Below are positions 17,632 through 25,866 of a stretch of DNA of 64,000 nt, piece after piece. Source of the stretch: UBA6055 sp965214085 (GTDB lineage: Bacteria; Chloroflexota; Anaerolineae; Aggregatilineales; Phototrophicaceae); contig OZ243937.1 of assembly GCA_965214085.1 (NCBI GenBank), positions 2,666,001 to 2,730,000 of the forward strand. The letters run 5' to 3'. The position numbers were made by a program, and so were the translations under genes. The notes under the pieces are model-generated. The model made no database searches and was not told the origin of the DNA. It worked only from the letters and a program-made list of their open reading frames with translations. Position 1 is the first letter of the stretch, and each line of letters opens with the position of its first letter.

Positions 17632-19346
17632 AAAACCTGCTGGCGACCCTGCATGATTGCGACCCGGGCATGCTGCCGGCGCTGGCGGATATCTGGAGCG
17701 TTGACAGCAGGAGCCTGAGCCATGACGAGCTCATCCGCCAGCTGCAGCGCGCCATGCTGGATCCAGCGCTGGCCGAGTCCGCCTGGGACAAGCTGGATGA
17801 ACCGGCGCGGACGGCATTGCAATTGCTGGTCAGCAGCGCGCAGGGCCGCATGAAGGTGGCCCAGTTCGAGCGCTTCTACGGCGAGATTCGCAAGCTGGGC
17901 CGCGCGCGAATCAAGCGCGAAAAACCGCATCTGCACGGGCAGAGTCTGGCCGAGACGCTCTACTACCGCGGCTTTATCGGCGAAGGCTTTGACAAGGTCG
18001 ACGACCGTCTGATCGGCTTCATCTACGTGCCGACCGACCTCATCGAGGCGCTGCCGCTGCACAAGACCAGTTTCGGCGAATTGGCTGCCGACGCCGCGCC
18101 AAGTGAAGAAGAGCTGCCCAAGATCGGCCTGGTCGATGATGTCGACGAGGTCATAAAGGCGGACACGTCAATCGTCGACGACATGACCACGCTGCTGGCG
18201 CTGCTGCAAGCCGAGGCGCGAGCGGTCGAAGGCGCGCGCTTTGTGGCGGCGGCCGCCGAGTCCATCAAAGACCAATTGCTGCGCCCCAGCGACACGCGGC
18301 TCGCTTTCATGCTGGGCGTCGGGCTCAGCGCGGGATTGATAGCCCAGCAAGATGACAAGGCGCATCCCAGCCGCAACCAAGCCCGGGCCTGGCTGGAGGC
18401 TGCGCGCGCCGAGCAGATTCGCGATTTGGCCCGCGCCTGGCTCGATAGCCAAAGTTATCGCGACATGTGGCATATTCCCGGGCTCTACCCGGAAGATTCG
18501 GGCTGGTCCTACGATGCGGCGGCGGCGCGAAAAGCCGTCATGGAATTGCTGGCCGATCTGCTGCCCGAGCAAGGCTGGGTGTCCATCAACGATCTGATCG
18601 AGATCATCAAGGAGTTCGAGCCCGATTTTCAACGGCTGGACGGCGATTACGACCAGTGGTATATCCGCAACGACGCCGGCGAATACCTGAGCGGCTTCGA
18701 AAGCTGGGACGCTGTCGAAGGTTCGCTGATCGAGTTCTATATCGTGGGTCCCATGCACTGGCTGGGCTTGGTGGATATCGGCGAGGATGTGCTGCGGCTG
18801 ACCGCTTACGGGCGCGCCTTCCTGGAGTTCAGCGAGTGGCCGCAACTGCAGGAATCCACGACTCGAATTACCGTAGGCGCCGACGGTCAACTGCTGGCGT
18901 CGCGGCGGGTCAACCGCTTCGAGCGTTTTCAACTGGCGCGTTTCGCTCGCTGTGCCGCCGCCGCCGACCCCTACGTCTACACGCTGGACGCGCCCGGCAT
19001 TCAGCGAGCCGCGGCGCAAGGCATTAGCACCCAGCACATCCAGGCTTTCATCAGCCGCCAGCTGGAGGGCAAAGCAATGCCGCTGTCTATCGTCAAGCTG
19101 CTGCGCAATTGGCAAGACGGCGCCAAGACTTCTGTAACGATTGAAGCGCTTATCGCGTTAAGAACCACATCCGAAGAGACGCTGGAGAAGATCTTCGCGA
19201 TTCCGGAGCTGCGGCGTTATCTGGGGGCGCGCCTGGGACCGATGGCTTGCGTGGTGCGCGCGGGCCAATGGCAAGCGCTGCAGGCGAAATTGGGCGAGCG
19301 CGGCATAGAGGTAGACATCTCCCGGCTGGAAAGCGACGGCGACTGA
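17628..19346 (+). CDS. Stand-alone XPB/Ssl2-type helicase-associated domain protein
   Basis: The 572-aa protein resembles the non-catalytic N-terminal region of XPB/Ssl2-type helicases (Helicase_C_3-like). It opens LPALADIWSVDSRSLSHDELIRQL and ends with the typical tail RYLGARLGPMACVVRAGQWQALQAKLGERGIEVDI (split here only for display). No Walker A, DEAD/DEAH box or other helicase motif is present, so it is not itself a helicase. Such proteins are known in Actinobacteria and Chloroflexota, with unproven function. It is coupled to the upstream zinc-ribbon gene. Confidence 0.7.
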   Translation: MKNLLATLHDCDPGMLPALADIWSVDSRSLSHDELIRQLQRAMLDPALAESAWDKLDEPARTALQLLVSSAQGRMKVAQFERFYGEIRKLGRARIKREKPHLHGQSLAETLYYRGFIGEGFDKVDDRLIGFIYVPTDLIEALPLHKTSFGELAADAAPSEEELPKIGLVDDVDEVIKADTSIVDDMTTLLALLQAEARAVEGARFVAAAAESIKDQLLRPSDTRLAFMLGVGLSAGLIAQQDDKAHPSRNQARAWLEAARAEQIRDLARAWLDSQSYRDMWHIPGLYPEDSGWSYDAAAARKAVMELLADLLPEQGWVSINDLIEIIKEFEPDFQRLDGDYDQWYIRNDAGEYLSGFESWDAVEGSLIEFYIVGPMHWLGLVDIGEDVLRLTAYGRAFLEFSEWPQLQESTTRITVGADGQLLASRRVNRFERFQLARFARCAAAADPYVYTLDAPGIQRAAAQGISTQHIQAFISRQLEGKAMPLSIVKLLRNWQDGAKTSVTIEALIALRTTSEETLEKIFAIPELRRYLGARLGPMACVVRAGQWQALQAKLGERGIEVDISRLESDGD

Positions 19347-19356
19347 GGCTGCTGTC

Positions 19357-20181
19357 TCAGCCGTCCTTGATGCCCAGCTGATAAACCTTGTTCTTGGGCC
19401 AGCCGGCTGATTTGGCTACAGCGCGCGCCGCCCGCGAAAGCGCCTCCCCCGCTGCCAGCCGCTGGCTCAATGCGGACCGGACTTGATCTTCTGTCCATTC
19501 GGCGTCGTTTGGGCCCGCCCCGGCAATCAGCAACGTAACTTCGCCGCGTGGATTATCGGTTACGAAATGGTCGCGCAGTTCACTGGCGCTGCCGCGATAG
19601 AATTGTTCGAACTTCTTGCTCAGTTCGCGCGCCACGCAGACGCGCCGTTCCGCGCCCATGACCTCGGCTACGATAGACAACGCGCCCGCTAGCCGGTAGG
19701 GGCTTTCGTAAGCCACGATGGTCTCGCGGCTGTCTTTCAGGCTTTGCAGGCGCTCGCGCAGGGCGGCGGGCTTGCGCGGCAGAAAACCCACAAAGCGAAA
19801 GCTGTCGGTGGCCATGCCGGAGCCGACCAAGGCGGTGGTGATGGCGCAGGCGCCGGGCAAGGGCACAACTTCAATATCGCGCTCCAGCGCCGCCGAGATC
19901 AACTCAAAGCCGGGGTCGGAGATGCCCGGCGTGCCGGCGTCGGAGATCAGCGCCACATCGGCCGTCTCCAGCGCGGCGAAAATCTCATCCAACTTGGACA
20001 GCTTGTTATGTTCGTGATAGCTCGTCATAGGCGTGTCGATGTCGAAATGCCGCGTCAGCACGCGTGATGTGCGGGTGTCTTCAGCCGCGATCAGCGCCGC
20101 CTCCCGCAGGACCCTCAAGGCGCGCAGGGTGATGTCCTCGAGGTTGCCGATGGGGGTGGGTACGATGAATAGCGTTGCCAT
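19357..20181 (-). CDS. rsmI: 16S rRNA (cytidine(1402)-2'-O)-methyltransferase
   Basis: The 274-aa protein shows the RsmI signatures: LFIVPTPIGNLEDITLRALR at the N-terminus, AEDTRTSRVLTRHF, and the SAM-binding DAGTPGISDPG motif. It methylates C1402 in the decoding centre of 16S rRNA. Length is normal. The gene starts 6 bases after the esterase-like gene on the same strand, so the two are probably co-transcribed. Confidence 0.94.
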   Translation of the reverse strand: MATLFIVPTPIGNLEDITLRALRVLREAALIAAEDTRTSRVLTRHFDIDTPMTSYHEHNKLSKLDEIFAALETADVALISDAGTPGISDPGFELISAALERDIEVVPLPGACAITTALVGSGMATDSFRFVGFLPRKPAALRERLQSLKDSRETIVAYESPYRLAGALSIVAEVMGAERRVCVARELSKKFEQFYRGSASELRDHFVTDNPRGEVTLLIAGAGPNDAEWTEDQVRSALSQRLAAGEALSRAARAVAKSAGWPKNKVYQLGIKDG

Positions 20182-20187
20182 ACGCGC

Positions 20188-21432
20188 CTAAGCGGGCGGG
20201 AATACGTGCGCCAGCGCTTCCGGCAAAACGCTCTTGAAAGCCGCCAGGCTGTGCCCGCTGCCCAACTCAACAAAGCGGTATTGAAGTTCCGGATCGTGGC
20301 TCATGCGCCGCTCGAGGATGCCGCGCAGAGCCAGAGCCGGCTGATAGAAACGCAAGTCCTGTTCATAACGCCCAACCGACTGGAAGATGCGATTGGGCAG
20401 GACCGGCAAGTCGCGGAAGCGCTGCGCGAAGTCTTTCAGCAGTTGCACCGCCGGTTCGCGCCCCAGCGGTGGCGATATGACAATGAGATGGCCGAAGATG
20501 GCCGGGTTCTTGAGCGCCGAATGCACAGCCGCTATTGCGCCTTCGCCGACGCCGCCCAGCCCCAGGTCAAGCGGATCAATGCGATGCTCGGCTTGCAAGA
20601 AGGGCAGCAATTCCGCCGCGATCATGGCGTACTGTTTGTCATTGCCCACATATTCGGCCACGCGCTGCGATTGCGAGCCGCTGGCCAGCATGGCGATGAT
20701 GATGGGCTGCATGCGCCCGTGCTTGATCAGCGCGTCGGCGATTTGTGGCGCCTCCAGCACATTCACCGCCCACTGCCCGTCCAACAGCACCAGCAGCCGA
20801 TAGTTTACCCCATCATTGGCGTCATAACCGGGCGGCGTATACACCCACAAGCTGCGGTTTTTGAAACCCAGCTGCACCGAACTGAATCTGTGGCGATAGA
20901 CGCGCCCGCGCGGCACGGCCGCCATCGCCCCCCAGTTGGGAAAGGGTCGCGCGCGCGGCATCTGCAGCACTGAGCTGTCGACCTGGCTGGCGCTGATGGA
21001 CATGGCGTTGAGCGTATCCGACTGCCAGAAGCGGCCCACGCGGTCCATCAGATCGATCTCCTGCGCCAAGGGCGTACCGGGGTCGTCAATGGCAAACATA
21101 TAGTCTACCAGCGCGTCCCGCTCGAAGTAGCGCTGGAAATACCACAGCGATGTGTCCTCCAGCCGCGCCATATTTTCGAAGGGCGGGTCGCGATTGATAA
21201 TGTCCAGATTCAGAGCCACATTCTGCGCCGTCCAGGAGTCATAGACAAAGGTCGCTTTGTCGCGCTCCACCCAGGGCCACTCGTCGTGCGTCGTCAGCAA
21301 CTCGTCCACCAACCCCTGGCGACCGCCGGCGTCGGGAGTCTGATATATTTCGCACAAGAACTGGATGAACGAATCCCATCTTGAGGTCGCCAAAACTCGT
21401 TCCTCTCGCGGCAATCCGCTGGACACATCCAT
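20188..21432 (-). CDS. Enterochelin-esterase-like alpha/beta hydrolase lacking the nucleophile serine
   Basis: The 414-aa protein combines an N-terminal domain (about 180 residues) with an esterase-D/Fes-like hydrolase domain: LWVYTPPGYDANDG, VLLDGQ, and a C-terminal GSGHSLAAFKSVLPEAL motif that holds the usual histidine. The nucleophile elbow, normally GxSxGG, reads GGVGEGA; the serine codon is GGC at 20545-20547. The protein is therefore likely inactive as a classical serine esterase, unless another residue serves. Start choice is open: GTG 21450, ATG 21432 (used here), or TTG 21393, which has GAGAGGAACGAG upstream. Confidence 0.72.
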   Translation of the reverse strand: MDVSSGLPREERVLATSRWDSFIQFLCEIYQTPDAGGRQGLVDELLTTHDEWPWVERDKATFVYDSWTAQNVALNLDIINRDPPFENMARLEDTSLWYFQRYFERDALVDYMFAIDDPGTPLAQEIDLMDRVGRFWQSDTLNAMSISASQVDSSVLQMPRARPFPNWGAMAAVPRGRVYRHRFSSVQLGFKNRSLWVYTPPGYDANDGVNYRLLVLLDGQWAVNVLEAPQIADALIKHGRMQPIIIAMLASGSQSQRVAEYVGNDKQYAMIAAELLPFLQAEHRIDPLDLGLGGVGEGAIAAVHSALKNPAIFGHLIVISPPLGREPAVQLLKDFAQRFRDLPVLPNRIFQSVGRYEQDLRFYQPALALRGILERRMSHDPELQYRFVELGSGHSLAAFKSVLPEALAHVFPPA

Positions 21433-21476
21433 TCTAGCACCGGCCATCACATCGGGAAAACCCGTAGGCTATCGCC

Positions 21477-21741
21477 CAGAGCGACCGCATCAAAATATTT
21501 TCACCACAGAGGCGCCGAAGTAGTTCCAAGTTAGTCTTGCGAATTTTGCCAAAGCAACGTTCTGTAGGGGCGACAATCCGAAACCACAAGTCGCAGCGGA
21601 AGCGGGCGACCAGATTGGTCGCCCCTACACGGAGCGCTTCTTCGCATGACTTTCTTGGTTCTACTTCTGTGTCTATGTGGTTAGATTTTTGTTTGTAAAA
21701 TGTTCATAGTTGCGCAGATTCATTTTGATAAGATTGCCTTG
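21477..21741. mobile_element. Family A element interrupted by a hairpin module
   Basis: The left end CAGAGCGACCGCATCAAAA and right end TTTTGATAAGATTGCCTTG are imperfect inverted repeats. Inside are a CACCACAGAGGCGCCGAAG tract, a hairpin module (about 21560-21630, CTGTAGGGGCGACAATCCG to GGTCGCCCCTACA), and the complementary CTGTGTCTATGTGGTTAG tract. No clear target duplication remains. It occupies most of the gap 21433-21853. Confidence 0.6.
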
Positions 21742-21757
21742 GCAATACGAACTAAAC

Positions 21758-21788
21758 TTGACCGGCTCTCGCTGACTTGCGGTATGAT
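21758..21788 (+). promoter_or_regulatory. Putative promoter for the GNAT gene
   Basis: TTGACC (21758-21763) and TATGAT (21783-21788) with a 19-base spacer lie about 65 bases before ATG 21854. The long spacer lowers confidence. Confidence 0.4.
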
Positions 21789-21853
21789 GTGCGCGGGGCT
21801 GGCGCATGTTTCCCAGCCTGCTCGCATTCATCGATTGGAGGAGGACGCAGCCA

Positions 21854-22258
21854 ATGCCGACGCGTTATATCTACTCGTTCACCGAACCCATCAATCCCGA
21901 GGAGCTCCGCCGCTTGCTGCTGCAAACCAGTTGGGCAAATGACCGCAGCCCGCTGGACATCCAGCAGATGCTGGATCGCAGTCAGATTACGCTTGGCGTC
22001 TGGCATGAAGATCAGCTCATCGGCTTCTCGCGCGTGATCACCGATGATCTCCATCGCGCGCTGATCGATGACGTGGTTGTCGACAGCGCCTATCGCAAGC
22101 AAGGCGTGGCCTCGGAAATGCTGGAGCGCATCCTCAAGCGTACGCAGCATATCGAAATTGTGATGCTGGATTGCGGCGCGGAGCTGGCCGGCTTCTACAG
22201 CAATTTCGGCTTCAAGCAGAAAGGCGGCGCGTCGATGGAGCTGCGCAACAAGCGCTAG
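21854..22258 (+). CDS. GNAT-family N-acetyltransferase
   Basis: The 134-aa protein is a single GNAT domain. Strand LGVWHEDQLIGFSRVITD is followed by DDVVVDSAYRKQGVASEML, which contains the acetyl-CoA pyrophosphate loop (R/Q-x-x-G-x-A), and ends with a FYSNFGF motif. It transfers an acetyl group to an unknown amine. GGAGGA lies about 11 bases before ATG 21854. It appears to be a single-gene unit. Confidence 0.87.
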   Translation: MPTRYIYSFTEPINPEELRRLLLQTSWANDRSPLDIQQMLDRSQITLGVWHEDQLIGFSRVITDDLHRALIDDVVVDSAYRKQGVASEMLERILKRTQHIEIVMLDCGAELAGFYSNFGFKQKGGASMELRNKR

Positions 22259-22308
22259 CGATATACCCCTCGCCTGGCTTTTACGGATTCACGATACTAT
22301 TACCACTT

Positions 22309-22466
22309 AGGGCGCAGAGAAGTAAAGCCAATAAAGTAATGCAAATTTCACCAGAGCAACAATCTGTAGGGGCGACAGCCCGAAACCACAAATATTAGCG
22401 GCAGCGGGCGACCAGATTGGTCGCCCCTACAGGCTAGCTTTTTCGCATGACCAACTTGGTTTTACT
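22309..22466. repeat. Hairpin module repeat
   Basis: This copy runs GTAATGCAAATTTCACCAG, CTGTAGGGGCGACAGCCCG, spacer, GGGCGACCAGATTGGTCGCC, then TTTTTCGCATGACCAACTTGG. The gap 22259-22572 holds no gene. Confidence 0.75.
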
Positions 22467-22590
22467 GAGAGATACCGGGAAAATGGTGGCAACGATATCG
22501 ATACTTCGCAAATCCGGACAAGCCTTGCCTATATCATCAATGGCAGAATAATACGCCGAAGGACGGAGCATACTGGACACCATAAGCGAA

Positions 22591-23700
22591 TTGCGCTTCA
22601 ACCCCAACATCAGCGCCTTCACGCGGCAAGACGGCAGCCCGTCGGCGGAAGACCGCTTGCAGGCGGAGCAGCAGACGCCCGCGCATCGCCTGCAGAACAA
22701 TGAGAATCCGCTGGGTCCGTCGCCGCGGGTAGTGGAAGCCATTCGCGCGGCCGCGCCGACGCTGGCGGTTTACCCCAGCTACTCGGACATTGAACTGCGG
22801 CGCGCCATCGTGGATGTACTCGGACGCGGGCTCAGGCCCGAGCATATCTTCACCGGCTGCAGCGGCTTCGAAACCCTGGAGCTGATTGCCCGCGCCACCC
22901 TCGTCCCCGGCGATGAAGTCATTCTGTCAACGCCGACATTCAGCGGAGCCTATCGCAAAGTCACCGAGCCGCTGGGCGCGAAGGTCATCGATGTGCCGCT
23001 TGAAGCGCGGACCTTCCGCTATCGACCGGAGGCGGTACTGGAGGCCGTGACTGAACGCAGCAAGCTGGTCATGCTTTGCAATCCCAATAATCCCACCGGC
23101 ACGGTGATTAGCGCGGAAGCCGTCGAGACGCTGATGAGCGGCTTGCCTGAGCATGTGCTGGTGGTCGCTGATGAGGTCTATCATCACTTCGTCGATGACG
23201 CCGATTACCCAGATTCGCTGCGTTACGCGCTTGATGGGCGCAACATCGTCATCGTACACAGCTTCTCCAAAGTTTACGGGCTGGCGGGCCTGCGCCTGGG
23301 CTATGGCATCGCCAAGCCCGATATCGCCAATGCTATCTCCGGTTTGCAGCGCGGCTTCCATCAGAACAAGCTGGCGCTGGCGGCCGGCATTGCCGCCTGT
23401 CGCGATCAAGCGCATGTCCGCAGGGTGGTCGACTTCCTGCGGACGGAAGCGCGCTGGGTCTGCGGGCAATTCGACCGGCTGGACATCCATTACTGGCAGC
23501 CGGCGGCCAATTTCATCCTCTTTGAAACGCGAATCCCGGCGGACGAACTGCAAGCGCGATTGCAGGGGCGCGGCTTGCTGCTGCGCGGGCAGACGCGCAA
23601 CGGCCTGCCCCAGGCCATGCGCCTCAGCCTAGGTACGCGAGAAGCCAATCAAGCCTTCATCAGCGCGCTTGAGGACATCCTCGGCGCGGCGCCTGACTGA
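22591..23700 (+). CDS. HisC-like class I/II aminotransferase
   Basis: The 369-aa protein resembles histidinol-phosphate aminotransferase: NENPLGPSPRVVEAIR near the N-terminus, CNPNNPTGTV, ADEVYHHFVDD, the PLP lysine in HSFSKVYGLAGLRLGYG (about residue 226), and a C-terminal MRLSLGTREAN. It may be the histidine-pathway enzyme or a related amino-acid aminotransferase. TTG 22591 is the first conventional start, but family-like residues (LDTISELRFNPN) begin at CTG 22573, which has GGAG 5 bases upstream. The true start may be this CTG. Confidence 0.8.
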   Translation: MRFNPNISAFTRQDGSPSAEDRLQAEQQTPAHRLQNNENPLGPSPRVVEAIRAAAPTLAVYPSYSDIELRRAIVDVLGRGLRPEHIFTGCSGFETLELIARATLVPGDEVILSTPTFSGAYRKVTEPLGAKVIDVPLEARTFRYRPEAVLEAVTERSKLVMLCNPNNPTGTVISAEAVETLMSGLPEHVLVVADEVYHHFVDDADYPDSLRYALDGRNIVIVHSFSKVYGLAGLRLGYGIAKPDIANAISGLQRGFHQNKLALAAGIAACRDQAHVRRVVDFLRTEARWVCGQFDRLDIHYWQPAANFILFETRIPADELQARLQGRGLLLRGQTRNGLPQAMRLSLGTREANQAFISALEDILGAAPD

Positions 23701-23825
23701 ACCCGGCAGCCCATCCAAGCCGCGCCATCGAGCATATCGGCCAATCGCTCCAGATTGTATCTTTGCCACCGAGTTCACCAAGGACAGAGTATGGAGACGA
23801 GCGTTTCCTCCTTGTTCTCAGGTGT

Positions 23826-23975
23826 TTCAAGTAAGTAATGCAAATTTCGCTAAAGCAACGATCTGTAGGGGCGACAGCCCGAAACCACAGGTCGCAGCGG
23901 CAACGGGCGACCAGATTGGTCGCCCCTACAAGGCTCGCTTTTTTGCATGATTTACTTGCTCTTACTTCTGTGTGC
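23826..23975. repeat. Hairpin module repeat upstream of rpsB
   Basis: This copy runs AAGTAATGCAAATTTCGC, CTGTAGGGGCGACAGCCCG, spacer, GGGCGACCAGATTGGTCGCC, then TTTTTTGCATGATTTACTT. Its right edge abuts the rpsB promoter region. It lies in the gap 23701-24231. Confidence 0.75.
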
Positions 23976-23993
23976 TCTGTAGTTAAATTTCGG

Positions 23994-23999
23994 TATAAT
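23994..23999 (+). promoter_or_regulatory. Putative rpsB promoter -10
   Basis: A perfect TATAAT lies at 23994-23999 with only a weak -35. The inferred transcript begins near 24006, giving a leader of about 225 bases before rpsB. Confidence 0.5.
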
Positions 24000-24231
24000 T
24001 CTGCTCGAAATAGCGGCTGTAGCATTCGGCGTCATCGCCCGGTCCACCAAACCAATCATTGCCCTCGCCCAGCCCCTATGATAGAGTACGCTGCGGCATC
24101 GGGCGCAATTGAGCGCCTGGCCAAATCCCACACATCGGGACTCGCGGTGGGTGTTGTCCGCGCAGGCGGATTGTCACCGGAGGCTGAACGATGTGCGAGT
24201 TATAAACACCGACAATCCAAGGAGATTTGTA

Positions 24232-25119
24232 ATGCCATCAGCAGTACGAATGCGGACTTTGCTCGAGACCGGCGTCCATTTCGGGCATCGCACCAACAAG
24301 TGGAATCCCAAGATGGACGAGTTCATCTTCACGCAGCGCAACGGGATACACATCATAGACTTGCAGATTACGCTGAAGAACCTGAACAGCTTCCACGACA
24401 TGATCGCCAAATTGATTTCGGGCGGCGGCTCGGTGCTATTTGTCGGCACCAAGCGGCAGGCGCAGGAGATCGTCCAGCGCGAAGCCGGCCGCTGCGGCAT
24501 GCCCTATGTCAACTATCGCTGGCTGGGCGGGACGCTGACCAACTGGAAGACCATCCGCAGCCGCATTGATACCTTGAAGCAGTTGGAGCAGCGCCGCGAC
24601 GCCGGCGAGTTTGACCGCTTGACCAAGAAGGAAGGGCTGGTTCTGGAGCGCAAAATTGCCAAGCTGCAACTGCGCTTGGGCGGCATCCGTGAGATGCAAC
24701 GCACGCCTGACCTGCTCATCGTTGTGGATGCCGAACGGGAGTATACCGCCGTCAAAGAAGCCAATATCCTTAAAATTCCGGTCTTGGCGCTAGTTGATAC
24801 CAATGCCAATCCCGACACGGTCGACCACATTCTGCCCGCCAATGACGACGCCATGCGCTCCATCCGCCTGCTGATCGGCGCGTTGGCCGATGCCGTGCTT
24901 GAAGGGCATAACTTGCGGCAATCGGCCGGCGATGACGAAGAGGAAGAGCAATTCTTCCCCGACGCCTACGACGAAGAAATGGCGGATGAAGACTTGCTGG
25001 GCGAATCCACCCTGGCGAAACTGCGCGAGGCCAAGCTATTCGCCGACGAAGAAGCGGCAAGCGGCGAAGCGACAACAAGCACTACCGAATCCACAGCAAC
25101 AGCGGCAGCGGCTGAATAA
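24232..25119 (+). CDS. rpsB: 30S ribosomal protein S2
   Basis: The 295-aa protein has the S2 signatures: LLETGVHFGHRTNKWNPKM, VLFVGTKRQAQEIV, YVNYRWLGGTLTNW, and VDTNANPDTVDHILPANDDA. The start ATG 24232 has AAGGAG 7 bases upstream. It is longer than the usual 230-260 residues because of a C-terminal tail (from about residue 235) rich in Glu/Asp and then Ala/Thr/Glu. It leads the cluster rpsB-tsf-MerB-like-pyrH. Confidence 0.96.
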   Translation: MPSAVRMRTLLETGVHFGHRTNKWNPKMDEFIFTQRNGIHIIDLQITLKNLNSFHDMIAKLISGGGSVLFVGTKRQAQEIVQREAGRCGMPYVNYRWLGGTLTNWKTIRSRIDTLKQLEQRRDAGEFDRLTKKEGLVLERKIAKLQLRLGGIREMQRTPDLLIVVDAEREYTAVKEANILKIPVLALVDTNANPDTVDHILPANDDAMRSIRLLIGALADAVLEGHNLRQSAGDDEEEEQFFPDAYDEEMADEDLLGESTLAKLREAKLFADEEAASGEATTSTTESTATAAAAE

Positions 25120-25152
25120 GCCCGGCTGCGCACGACGGAGACAAGACGAGAA

Positions 25153-25758
25153 ATGGCAGTTACTGCAAAAGAGGTAAAGGCACTGCGAGACAGAACCGGC
25201 GCCGGCCCGTTGGATTGCAAGAAGGCGCTGGAACAGCACAATGGCGACCTGGACGCGGCGGCCGAATTTCTACGCGAAAAAGCGCTGAAAGACGGCATCA
25301 AGCTGCAGGGCAAGGGCCGCAGCGCCAACGAAGGCATCATCGGCAGCTACGTTCACTTTGACCAGCGCTTGGCGGTCATCGTCGAGGTCAACTGCGAGAC
25401 CGACTTTGTGGCGGCGACCGATCAATTCAAGGCCTTCGCCAAGGACATCGCCATGCACATCGCTAATATGAACCCGCAGGTCGTCAAGCGGGAAGACGTG
25501 CCTGAAGCGCAGGTGGCCGCCGAAAGCCGGCTGCAGATGGAGCGCGCATTAAATGAAGGCAAGCCCGAGCATATCGCCGAGAAGATCGTCGCCGGCCGCC
25601 TCAACAAATGGTACGAAGACATCGTTTTGATGGAGCAGGCTTTCATCAAAGACGACGACAAGACCATCACGCAATATTTGCAGGAGACGGTGGCAGAGGT
25701 GGGCGAGACCATCAACATCGGCCGCTTCCAGCGCTTCAAAATCGGCGGCGAGAATTAG
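25153..25758 (+). CDS. tsf: Translation elongation factor Ts
   Basis: The 201-aa protein begins AVTAKEVKALRDRTGAGPLDCKKALEQHNGD, with the N-terminal UBA-like domain and the two family signatures, including EVNCETDFVA. EF-Ts recycles EF-Tu-GDP. The protein is the short form, about 200 residues, with a single core domain as in several non-proteobacterial groups. It lies 33 bases after rpsB. Confidence 0.95.
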   Translation: MAVTAKEVKALRDRTGAGPLDCKKALEQHNGDLDAAAEFLREKALKDGIKLQGKGRSANEGIIGSYVHFDQRLAVIVEVNCETDFVAATDQFKAFAKDIAMHIANMNPQVVKREDVPEAQVAAESRLQMERALNEGKPEHIAEKIVAGRLNKWYEDIVLMEQAFIKDDDKTITQYLQETVAEVGETINIGRFQRFKIGGEN

Positions 25759-25815
25759 CCCAGGGGCTGGCAAGCCTTGACGCTGCGCTGCCCCAGGTTT
25801 ATGGATGAAATAGCG

Positions 25816-25848
25816 AGGGATTGGTCGCTGACCGATCCCTTTTTCTTT
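25816..25848 (+). terminator. Intrinsic terminator after tsf
   Basis: The stem AGGGATTGGTC / GACCGATCCCT (one G-U pair) with loop GCT is followed by TTTTTCTTTT. It ends 19 bases before the MerB-like start, so that gene and pyrH may depend on read-through. Confidence 0.8.
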
Positions 25849-25866
25849 TGACTTGGGGGCGAGGCG

